Source: Dipteris shenzhenensis (taxonomy: Eukaryota > Polypodiophyta > Polypodiopsida > Gleicheniales). Taken from it: 64,000 nucleotides of DNA. The stretch lies in assembly GCA_047967505.1 (NCBI GenBank), contig CM106539.1; one strand, given 5' to 3'. Positions 32,741 through 42,617 of this stretch are shown here, piece after piece (positions within the stretch are counted from its first letter, which is position 1; each line of letters opens with the position of its first letter). Both the position numbers and the translations under genes were made by a program. The notes beneath the pieces were generated by a model. The model ran no database searches and was not told the origin of the DNA. It was given only the letters and a program-made list of their open reading frames with translations.

Positions 32741-33860
32741 CTTAGGTAAGTGGACCCTGACCTTGGAGCCTGGACTACCTGATGGATTTGACATTTTTGT
32801 AAGTGGACCGTGACCTCGAAACCTGGACTGCCTGAGGGTTCGACATCTTTTTCAATATTATGTTTGTCAAACTAAATATTATTAAAAAATTCTTAATTTT
32901 GATCAAAATTTTTGCAAACTCTAGTTGCATTTTTCAACTTAGATGTCTCAAACATTGTATGGCTCAATTATTGATGGAATGTATGTCTTAAACATTGTAT
33001 GTCTCAAACATTGTATGTCTCAATTATTTTTCAACTTAGATGTCTCAAACATTGTATGTCTCAAACATTATATGGCTCAATTATTGTATGGCTCAATTTT
33101 TGCAAACTCTAGTTGCATTTTTCGACTTAGATGGAATTAATTGTATGGCTCAATTATTGATGAGAATTTTTAATCTAAACACACACACACACAACAATTT
33201 TGATAGTAAATGTAATTATGTATCTCACACACAGACACTTATTTCTTTACGCAAACACACACGTGCGCATGCCCCCCCCCCACACACACACACATGTATA
33301 CTTTCCCAACTATGAATTATTCTTTTATGTACCCCTCATGAAATATCCCCTTTACACTCTCTTTTTAACCACCCCACACACCAAACATTCTAATCCTCCC
33401 ATATCTCTAATCCTGTCTCATCCCATGCACTCATTCGCTCCTTACTCCACTTGCAACTTAAACTTTTTTTAATTATCTAAGAATCCATATGGTTGTCTAT
33501 AGTCCTAGGTAAAGCGATAGCAAGCTGGGAAAAATAAGTATTACTTGTCTACCCAAATGTAACTATTATGTTCTTACACCTAGTTTGTTTGGATGGTGAC
33601 AGGTAAGTGGACCCTGACCTCGAAACCTAGACAGCCTGAGGATTTGAAATCTTTTTTCAATATTGTGTTTGCCAAACTCACTATTATTAAAAATACTTAA
33701 TTTTGGTGGAAAATTTTGCAAACTCTAGTTGTTACATTTTTCAACTTAGATGTCTCAAACATTTTTTCCTTATATATTCTCCTTTTTTAACTTTTTATCC
33801 AATTGATGGAATTATTGTATGGCTTAATTATTGATGGGACTTTTTAATCTACACACACAC
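32740..33860. repeat. Dispersed repeat, copies C and B head to tail
   Basis: 32740-33180 matches the second half of copy A (20930-21595). 33180-33860 matches nearly all of copy A in the same direction. Copy C has an extra local array of GTATG(G/T)CTCAA.CATTGTATGTC phrases (32960-33100). The join at about 33180 is inside a CA microsatellite shared by both ends, so unequal exchange at that tract could have made the tandem. Confidence 0.8.
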
Positions 33861-35140
33861 ACACACACACACATTTTTCCCTCTTTCCTTTGAATTATTG
33901 AACATCCTAATTGTGTATGTAAATTTAAGTAACCAAAATAATGTGAAAGAGGTGAGAGCTTTATTTTTTATTTTTTGCAAAAGATTGTTGAAATTTATAT
34001 TAAAAGGAGAAAAGCATAAGAAAATAAAAGTAGAACTACGATTTTCTAGTTAGCATCTCATAGAATCTTGCATGATACCTCTTGCAAATCCATCTATGTC
34101 TATGATCATTCTGTCAGCCTAATCCCACATCTTGGATCTAAACTTGATGCTACAACATGGCCTGCATGGTCTTGCTCACAGTGCAGGTCCTCCTCCATGA
34201 TCAAAGTGCAATCAATTGCACAAATAGGATGGAGGATGTAGGATTTGGAACTAAGTTTGCCATATGTCTGTAAAATGATAGAAACAAGGAGTCCCCCATG
34301 CATGTAAACACATGCACAATTGTGCACACGCATGCACACACACATATGCACACGTGTAAACATAGACATGCACATGCATAGAGACACATGTATAGCAACA
34401 CCACGTGCACACATACATAGAGAAGCACTCACTCACGTATGTCCAAATAATGAACACACACATGTTAAATACATTTTCCATTTTTTAGCACTTATCCCCC
34501 TTCCCAATCGATTTAGTATTCTTTCTCCCATTGGATGATGGCTTTGCACCAGACATGATGAATTTCTTGTATCCAATAGCATAGAAAAGTAAGCTTGAAA
34601 CCCATGGTTACTACTTGAGTCATTCAAAAGTCTACTAAATCATGATGCATAACACATTAATCTTCCAAGCATTTTAGAGGAATAAAGGTCGCAATAACTT
34701 TTTTCTTCCTCTATTTTCTAAGTAGCACCACAATGAGATTGATACTAAATTTTTGGCACAATCTCAACACTCTCGACTTACAAATTGATGTTTAGAGATG
34801 GAGGGCTCTTGAAACTTGAAATTTTATTAGCACTGCCTTCCAGATAGCGCTATCGTTACACTTTTCTTAAAAAAGTAGCCCACACTATTTTTTGCCACGT
34901 AGCCCCATTCTATTTTGGTTCTTTCTCTTTCACTCACTCACTCCCTATACACGGGCTTCCATCACAGGTGTTGCAAATTAATCATTCATTCATCTTGACA
35001 ATTGTTTTCCTTTTGACAGAACCAATTGAAGGGAGTGCTCACGAGTACTTGTACTCACTTGTTTTGAAAACATTTTAAGATCCCACCTTGAGACCCAGTG
35101 GGGTGGGTCTCTAACTTGTCTCTAAATTTTCGTAGACGGG
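33861..35140. other. Intergenic DNA with CA-rich segment, no gene
   Basis: A CA/TG-rich stretch at 34300-34460 makes several overlapping His/Thr or Cys/Val-rich open frames. None has a motif or plausible codon structure. The rest is AT-rich and unremarkable. Confidence 0.45.
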
Positions 35141-36120
35141 TCATGCTACTCCTTCTCTTCTCTTATATTCCTTATGGGGACTAATCGTGTACGTGAGAGG
35201 AGGGAGGCTCACGGGAGGTCCGGTGGAGGAATTGTAGAGGTTCGGAAGGAGTGGAGGAGTGGAGGCATCTGCACTGTTGGAGGAAAAAGAGGTTGCATCA
35301 TGTAGGTTCGGAGGAGAGGCTCCAGGGGAGAGAGCATCTACGATGAGGCTCGGGGATAGAAGGAGAGGTTCTGGTGAGTGGAGGGAGAGCGGCCACATGG
35401 CCAGAGGTAGGGAGGCAGAAGGGGGCAGTGGTAATTGAGGAGCTACGAGCAGAGGGAGTGCCACATGGTGCTTTGGGCAGACAGAGTGCCACATGGCAAT
35501 AGACGATAGTAGCGGGTAGAAGGAAGTCGTGGGGGCGCAAGCCGCGAGCTATAGAGTGCCACATGGCATGCCTCGCAAAGTGCCACACGAAAGGGGCCAA
35601 AAACAGTCGTCCGAGACAAGGCGGGAGAAGGCACGAGACTGGAGTCGTCAAAGAGCTGCATGTCGCAGAGTGCCAATTGGCATAGATAGCCATGTGATCG
35701 CAATGGGGCATGACATGGCGTGTGGACGTACATGGGAACAAACAGCCAATGCACATGCTGAGGTGGCGTGTCACGCGACGTGATGGCAGTTTGAACTAGC
35801 ACACTGCATACAGTAGAGCTGGACTCTAGCTGTGAAGAACCAGAGACAGAGGTGAGGTGGCAGATCCCGAGCAGAGACAGAGCTAACAAATGCTGACTGT
35901 GCGTAGAAAGTGGCTACAGTGCAGACGGGGGCAGAGCGCAGACCGGTAGAGTGCAGACAGAGTATGTGGTAGATGGGGCTGAGTGCCGAGGGGGGCACGT
36001 GGTGAAGGCACACATCTAGGGCACGCGTGGATTGTGACACCATGACACATGGCAAAGGCGCAGATTGTGACACATGGCGGAGGCGCAGCGGGAGGCAAGA
36101 GGAGAGGCTAAATATGTTAG
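35141..36120. other. Stop-poor region with repeated GTGCCACATGGC text
   Basis: Several minus-strand frames are open across about 950 bp. The translations are low in complexity and overlap each other, so I do not call a gene. The DNA repeats GTGCCACATGG-type words (35458, 35487, 35558, 35580) and later GACACATGGC (36043, 36069). The composition resembles the leader of the young gypsy element at 48.9 kb, which may point to a related relic. Confidence 0.4.
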
Positions 36121-36432
36121 AGAGAGAGGAGGAAGAAAGAGAGAGATATAATATTATATTATATATGGCATATATGTTTTATATATGTTAAATTATATAT
36201 ATATATATATATTATATAGAGAGAGAGACAAAGAGGGAGAGAGAGACAGAGAGACAGAGAGAGGGGGGGAAGGGAGAGATAAAAGATAAGAGAGAGAGAG
36301 AGAGGGGGGGGGAGAAGTAGACGGAGGGGGGGGAAGAGAGAGAGGGAGGGAGGGAGAGAGGGAGAGGGGGGGGAGAGAGAGAGAGAGAGAGAGGGACGGA
36401 GAGAGGGACGGAGAGAGAGGGAGGGAGAGCAG

Positions 36433-36463
<31 letters not shown>

Positions 36464-36464
36464 T

Positions 36465-36499
<35 letters not shown>

Positions 36500-36610
36500 G
36501 GGGGGAGGAGAAGTAGAGAGAGAGGGGGGAGAGAGAAGTAGAGAGAGAGAGAGAGAAGGGGGGCAGAGAGAGAAAGAGAAGTAGCGAAAGAGAAAGTGAA
36601 AGAGTGAAGT

Positions 36611-36642
<32 letters not shown>

Positions 36643-36690
36643 GGGGGCAGAGAGAGAAAGAGAAGTAGCGAAAGAGAAAGTGAAAGAGTG

Positions 36691-36740
<50 letters not shown>

Positions 36741-36788
36741 GGGGGCAGAGAGAGAAAGAGAAGTAGCGAAAGAGAAAGTGAAAGAGTG

Positions 36789-36830
<42 letters not shown>

Positions 36831-36907
36831 AGGGAGGGAGGCAGGGAGGGAGGGGGGGGTAAAGAGAGAAAGAGGAGTAGGGAAAGAGAAAGAGAAAGAG
36901 TGAAGGG

Positions 36908-36962
<55 letters not shown>

Positions 36963-37032
36963 AGGGAGGGAGGGAGGCAAGGGGGTGGCAGAGAGAGAAA
37001 GAGGAGTAGCGAAAGAGAAAGAAAAAGAGTGA

Positions 37033-37117
<85 letters not shown>

Positions 37118-37135
37118 GGAGAGAGAGAGAGAGAT
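36120..37135. repeat. About 1 kb of GA-rich DNA with a higher-order repeat
   Basis: Most of the tract is (GA)n with G-run and AT interruptions. A longer unit, GCAGAGAGAGAAAGAGAAGT followed by AGCGAAAGAGAAAGTGAAAG, recurs near 36563, 36648 and 36746, and in altered form near 36853 and 36985. It is followed each time by a fresh GA run of different length. The 273-codon Ser/Leu frame on the minus strand is an artefact. Confidence 0.95.
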
Positions 37136-37321
37136 TATAAATTATATATTTATTTATACGAGCAAAAATATGTAGATTTATATATTAATATATATTTTAA
37201 AATCAATTTATAAATATATATCTATTACATATATAGACATAAACAACTATATATACATATATATTTATATATTTTACACATTTATATGCATATATTTAAT
37301 ATTTATATATTTATATTTATT

Positions 37322-37372
<51 letters not shown>
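37136..37372. repeat. AT-rich tract followed by (GA)n
   Basis: 37136-37320 is almost only A and T with TATATA runs. 37322-37370 is a pure GA dinucleotide run. Both are simple sequence continuous with the GA array to the left. Confidence 0.9.
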
Positions 37373-37373
<1 letters not shown>

Positions 37374-38520
37374 CACCGAAGAAGTGTTTAAGAGCCGGGC
37401 TGCTAACATGGGAAAAACTGTGGCTAGGTTACATAGCACAATCTCAACAAACTAGACACATGAGCAGGGATCAACTCCTGGATCTCAAACATTGCATGTA
37501 GTTTTCGGTCTTATGTGTTGATAACTCTGACACAAATGAATGGAAGAGACACTACCTACATGAATGGCTTCTCCAAGAGAGTATCAGCGAGAGGTTCAGC
37601 CCTCAACCTCGACCTCTCCATTTGCCTTCTACAAGATCTGAGGCCTCAATCTCAAACACGAATGATCTCTTGAATCAAGTGGCTACATTGGCAATAATGC
37701 ATTTTTGATTGCATCATGTAGGGTGAAGAAGATAGAGGAGAGAAGCTGTAGCTGGTCCTAGAATTGGCAGGGCTACCTAATGTTTTTGTGCAAACTTTAT
37801 CAAATGGGTGCATGCAACCTTTGAAAGGGTAGCATGAAAAATGAGTGCATTCAAGTAAGCTTATGTAGCTACGCCATCCTGTTGAGTGTATAGCTTGCGC
37901 CCTCTACAAAAGAAGAATTTTCATTAATTGTCGACCTTTTCCTGACATTCTTGGCTAGGAAAAGTTTTGATGATGGTCTTGTGCGGAGGACAGCGTTGAG
38001 AGCTATAGTGGGTTCCTTCGAGGGCATTGTCAATATTTTCATTAACAGCTAGAGCTCACCACCTATCAACCTGCACTTTCATGTGTAGATATTAACCTGT
38101 AGGTTGTAGCCATTGGCACGCCAGGCATGATGAATTGAAAAATTATGTCCATTGGATTCATCATCATGAAAGATATGGAATGTGTCTTCATTGTGCAAAG
38201 CTGGGCTACTGAGGGCGCACCCGCGAGTCAATTCCTGCACCTCCAAGGGAGGGCAACTTTGGCTAGAGAGGACGCCTAAGAGAGACACACACACTAACAC
38301 AGGTGTACATAGAGAGACAAAGACATTGATGGGGACAATGATAGATACATAAGGGTAAGGAGGGGAAGGGAGAGCTCGCAAGGTGGTGGTTATGGTAGAG
38401 GAGCAGTAGACAATGATTTGCATTGTGCATGGATATGTTTGAGAACAAGCTTGGAATGAGTTATAATGTATTTGCCCTAAGTTGCCATTCAGGAGCGTCA
38501 AACCATTTCCTATTATTCAA
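37373..38520. other. No recognisable gene
   Basis: A minus-strand frame of 140 codons at 38079-38501 shows no motif. I see nothing else that I can support in this 1.1-kb stretch. Confidence 0.4.
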
Positions 38521-38847
38521 AAGATCAACGATGTCTCAATGAAGTTACACCTTCCAGACAGTTAGACTATGCACAATGTGTTTCATGTAGCTTGGTTGAA
38601 GCCATATTTTGGACCTCCTCTCTTAGAGATTTCTGATGAGCAACAACCTGAAGTTCTTGAAGAAGCTGAAGTTTTGCAGCCAGAACAGATCCTTCTTCAT
38701 AAATTCAATCATGGGTCAGGACGCAGGATCCTGGAGTTTTACACCAAGTTCTGTGATCGAGGTACCCATGAAGCAATGTGGTTGGACGAAGATTTTTTCC
38801 AAGAGTTTCCCCAGATATTGGCGGACAGGGAAGGTTGCGGGGGGTAG
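38521..38847 (+). pseudogene. Ty3/gypsy integrase C terminus with chromodomain-like end
   Basis: The frame reads KINDVSMKLHLPDS, a TAG (38563-38565) where the family has Trp, then MHNVFHVAWLKPYFGPP. It continues through VLQPEQILLHKF to MWLDEDFFQEFPQIL. The complete element at 49.6-54.3 kb has the parallel order: [36 protein letters not shown] and [14 protein letters not shown]. This is therefore the chromodomain-bearing tail of a related gypsy. Nothing upstream belongs to it, and it runs directly into G-rich low-complexity DNA. Confidence 0.85.
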
Positions 38848-39460
38848 AAGGAGGTAGGCTGCGGGTAGAAGGGGGCAAGGGAAGGCTGCGGGGGGGTAGA
38901 AGAGCGGGGGAAGGTAGCAGCGGGGGGGGAGGAGGGGGGTGGGGGAGAGGGGGTGGGGAGAGGTGGAGGGGAGCTGCGGGTTAGGAAGGGAGGGGGCAGG
39001 GTGGGGGAGGGGGCTAGCGGGGAGGGAGAGGGTGGGCGGTGGAGAGGAAAGGAGGGCGCGGGACGAGGGGGAGGGGGCGGGTGGGAGAGCAGGCGAGGGG
39101 GCTGGCAGGGGGGAGAGGGAAGGCAGGTAGGCAGGCGGGGGGGGAGAGGGTGGGCGGGGGAGAAGGAGGGAGGGGGCGGGGGTGGAGGAGGGGCCCGGTG
39201 GGGAAGGAGAGGGTGGGCGGGGGAGAAGGAGGGAGGGGGCGGGGGTGGAGGAGGGGGGTGGGGGGCTGGCGGGTGGGGGAGAGGGAGGGCGGGGAGGAGC
39301 AAGGGGAGCGGGAGGGTGAGGGAGGAGGGAGAGGGGGCTGGCGAGGAGAGAGGGAGAGGAGGAGCAGCAAGGGGAGCGGGAGGGGGGGCAGCGAGGGTGA
39401 GGGAGAGGGAGAGGGGGCTGGCTGAGAGAGGAGAGGGGGGGGCAGCAGCTCACGGGAAGA
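38840..39460. repeat. G-rich purine low-complexity tract
   Basis: About 600 bp of GGGGGAGAGG-type sequence contains a tandem block of about 63 bp (GGAGAAGGAGGGAGGGGGCG recurring at 39158 and 39221). Long Pro-rich minus-strand and Gly/Arg-rich plus-strand frames are composition artefacts. The tract has strong G-quadruplex potential on the plus strand. Confidence 0.9.
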
Positions 39461-39572
39461 GGAGCAACTCACTTAAAAATCATCCTTCAAGTTTCTTTGA
39501 GACCGCCGTGCTCCGAAACTGCTCTCGGGAATGTTCGTGACCCCGTGAGTCTACTAATGTCTTAAAATACCA

Positions 39573-40464
39573 TTAAGGTAGTTTCTTCTCAGATGGAGGT
39601 GCTTTTGATGGAGTTGACTTGGGAGCTAGCTCTCGAATGGCATGCTCCTCCTCCTCCTCCTCGGGGTCTTCAGTCGGCTCCACCTCTCGGATGGTGACTT
39701 TGGGTAGGGGTAACGTTGGAAGTTCTGGAACCTCTTCTGCAGGCTGTGGCTCGGTCTCTTCAAAGATCACATCCCTGTTGATAAGGGTCTTCTTCTTGTC
39801 CGGGTCGGATAGGCAGTAGGCCTTGGACTCTTCGCTGTATCCCACAAAGATACAGCTCCGGCTATTGGGATCCAACTTTGTTCGCTCATCTTTGTGTACA
39901 TGCACAAATGCTTTAGAACCGAAAACCCTCAGATGAGATATGATGGGCTTCTTACCATAATAAGCTTTGTATGGAGTCTTGCCATCAACATCCTTGGTCT
40001 TGGGTTTAGGATGTGAACGACAGTGTTCACGGCTTCACCCTAGTAGGCTTTTGAGAGATTCCTCCCTCGCAACATGGTCAACCCTGTCTCTGTGATGGTC
40101 CTGTGCTTCCTCTCAGCAACTTCATTCTGCTGAGATCTGCGAGCTGTAGTGAGCTGTCTCTTAATCCCTTGCTCCTTGCAGAATCTATTGAACTTGGTAG
40201 AAGTGAACTCTCCCCCTCTGTCGGTGAGGAAGGCTTTGATTATCTCCCCGCTCTCCTTCTCTACCTAGCCTTCCAATGTTTGGTTTTCTCGAAAGCCTGA
40301 GATTTCTTGGCCAAGCAGAATACCCATGTCATGCGACTGAAATCATCAACAAGCAAGAGAGAATACCGTGAACCTGTGAATGAATTTATTGACATTGGGC
40401 CGCAAATGTTGGGGTGAACCAACTCAAGAACCATGGACGGTACGCATCCTGATTCCAAGGTCAC
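39573..40464 (-). pseudogene. Copia integrase fragment
   Basis: Minus-strand reading begins near 40464 with PNICGPMSINSFTGSRYSLL and DDFSRMTWVFCLAKKSQAF (integrase core). It is broken between 40260 and 39905, then continues with ERTKLDPNSRSCIFVGYSEE, NRDVIFEE and an acidic Pro/Glu-rich linker to 39573. That is the stretch between integrase and RT in copia elements. RT does not follow. Plus-strand copia sequence starts immediately to the right. Confidence 0.85.
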
Positions 40465-40470
40465 TGTTGG

Positions 40471-40820
40471 GATAACCGGTCATGCGCTGTGAAGGGTGTC
40501 GGTAGTATTCCGTTCATTACAACTGCAGGAAACGAGGAGTTGATTTTTGGTGTACTATATGTACTGAATTTGTGCAAGAACCTATTGTCTGTTAGTCAGA
40601 TGGACAAGCACAATATGTCGGTATTATTCGACAACGGCAAGGTCACTGTTACATCCAAGGAAAACGGATAGGTGATGGCTCAAGGTGTCGAGGAGCATGG
40701 GCTATATCGGCTCAACGCTCTGTTGGTGCACGGGGACCAGGGAAGATCCAGATTATGGCATGAGCACTTTGGTCACGTCAACTATGGCACTCTCTCCGAG
40801 GTGATGATGATGTCATAGGG
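40471..40820 (+). pseudogene. Copia protease end / GAG-pre-integrase fragment
   Basis: The plus-strand frame from 40489 reads VLYVLNLCKNLLSVSQMDKH, then ENG, a TAG and continues HGLYRLNALLV and LWHEHFGHVNYG. This is the region between protease and integrase zinc finger in copia elements. It abuts the minus-strand copia fragment at about 40465, so two elements or two halves of an inverted pair meet here. Confidence 0.8.
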
Positions 40821-41327
40821 GTTAGACGAAGGGGCAAGGGTAGGGGAAGAAGGGGAAGAAACACAAGCAAGTGTGAAGGGATGATGGAAGGGAAAGGCCA
40901 CAGAAAAGGAAAAGGAAGTTGTGAGATGTGAGAAAACCATCTCTTCCCTACTACTATGCTCTTTGCATGGAATTTGTGGCTCCATGACTAAGAGCAAACG
41001 ATTAGATCAGGTAATGCACAATACCTTCACCACTTACCTTCAATTCATGCATCAACATGTGTGGTTCACCACTAGATGTATGAGAAGCATGGAGCTATGA
41101 CATAGTGATGGAATTGATATAATGCCCAAGTGTTGTTCCCCTTTGCTCTCCCACTATGTCCCAATCCTTTTCCATGTTGGTTGTAACAAGAAGTGGCTAC
41201 TGCAGCTAGGCAGCAATCAAGCGTGGGCAGTGATTTCAGCTACTCTACCAATGCAGTTCATAAAATAGCAGAAAAAACCAAAGAATCATTCGTTACTCGT
41301 TTGAGAAATGCGACCTCATCTGTCTGA
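40821..41327. other. No recognisable feature
   Basis: The first 150 bp are purine-rich. I see no motif or supported frame. It may be upstream LINE debris. Confidence 0.35.
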
Positions 41328-42412
41328 ATGCTTAGTACAGTCAAAATACCTCAATCGGAGCTACTCACAAGACTGGTCCAAGTGTGGAAATCAAAGGTGA
41401 AAGGCTGCACTTGGGGAGGATTGAGGTCGCTACATGGGGATGCTTCTCTTGGGAGATCACTATGGCTGTTTGAATGGCCGTTTGTCAGTGGAGCCCTGTT
41501 TCTTAAGAGTCACCCAAGACTAGCTGCCAGAATGTTCAAGAAAGGACTTCGAACTTTCTTTCAAGTTTAGGACCTTGATGGAAAGAAATGGATGGAAACT
41601 GAAACTATTGGGCAGAAATACGGGCTAACTGCACGGGAAGAGGAGGTGCTAGCTGTCCTATTGAGGAGGATCAAAGAGGACTGGCCAACTAGCCAGATTC
41701 TTCAAGAAGAGGTGGGCTTCAAGGGCTTCCTCTGGGCGAATGGGAAACCATTTACTAAAGTTACTTTGAAAGACTTTAAAGGAGAGATCAACTACGATAG
41801 TTCTTATGACTGCAAGAGGTCAATGGAAATTTTAGGCTCCTAATGACAGCCTGATAGTGTGGGGAATACGGCTTAGAAGGGCGTGGGGGGCAACTCCATC
41901 ATACAAATTGGATCTGCTCCTTTGGAGAGTGATTGTTGGGAAAATGCCTATGAGAGCAAGAATTGCCAAATGGAATCCCAATGTTGGCCCTACTTGCCTG
42001 CTCTGCAATTCAGGGAGGGAAACCCATATGCACTTATTCTGGGATTGTTTCTTCAGCAGAGAGGTTTGGAAGTAGACAATTCAGTCTGGCCAGAGCTCAG
42101 ATCCATCTCAAAGTTAGCTAGAAAATGGCCCTCATAGGAGACAGGGGTGGACTGTCTGACCCCTTATATGATTTTTGGCAGTGGGTTAGAGGGTTCATGA
42201 TTCAACATATTTGGAAGCAGAGAAATGACTTAGTATATCAGAGACCCCATCTTGGGAGAATGCTAGCTGCGGCTATACTGATGATATAAGAAAGGCTGTA
42301 TAGTTTTTTGGTAGGAGCTTGAACTAGAGGTGTTTGCCTCTCTTTATGAGGCTGCCGTCTCCGTACAGTTCACTTTACCTTTGATACAAACTTTCGTTAC
42401 CCCAAAAATTTA
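41328..42412 (+). pseudogene. 3' end of a LINE with zf-RVT zinc finger
   Basis: The frames at 41328-41840 have the Trp-rich character of the segment after LINE reverse transcriptase (LWLFEWPFVSGALFLKSHPR). The frame at 41857-42075 contains YKLDLLLWRVIVGKMPMRAR and CLLCNSGRETHMHLFWDC, a typical zf-RVT motif (C-x2-C-x6-H-x3-F-W-D-C). Stops follow. The sequence ends near 42412 in a short A-rich stretch. Endonuclease and RT are missing, as expected of a 5'-truncated copy. It stops about 150 bp before the start of the methyltransferase. Confidence 0.8.
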
Positions 42413-42558
42413 CTTATCAAATTCAAATTTTCAGCTTTTCACGTGGCTTTTTTTGAAGAGTATATAGAGATAGAGGAGATACAAGCCGGGTAAGCACTAA
42501 AGGCAGAACCCTAAACAAAATTGGATGAGTGGACTCCGCAGCAAAGCGAGGCGAGACG

Positions 42559-42617
42559 ATGAGGAGATGGCAGGATGATGATGGAGACGGATAACCATGG
42601 CAAGCAGGAGGAGGAGT
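42559..42617 (+). promoter_or_regulatory. Cluster of upstream ORFs before the methyltransferase
   Basis: An ATG at 42559 opens an 11-codon frame ending with TAA at 42592-42594, two bases before the main ATG. A second ATG at 42567 gives a three-codon frame in phase with the main ORF. A run of ATG codons beginning at 42575 opens a frame that overlaps the main start and stops at 42617. Such crowding usually lowers or conditions translation of the main frame, if the transcript starts upstream of it. Confidence 0.55.

Noticed and set aside
34106-34481. Cys/Val and His/Thr frames
   Set aside because: They arise from a CA/TG-rich stretch.
35443-35889. 148-codon minus-strand frame
   Set aside because: It overlaps two other open frames on the same strand, is low in complexity and has no motif.
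36159-36980. 273-codon Ser/Leu-rich minus-strand frame
   Set aside because: Translation of a GA microsatellite; CT/TC repeats encode Ser-Leu without stops.
38716-39453. 245-codon Pro-rich minus-strand frame
   Set aside because: It crosses from the complement of the gypsy chromodomain into G-rich simple sequence.
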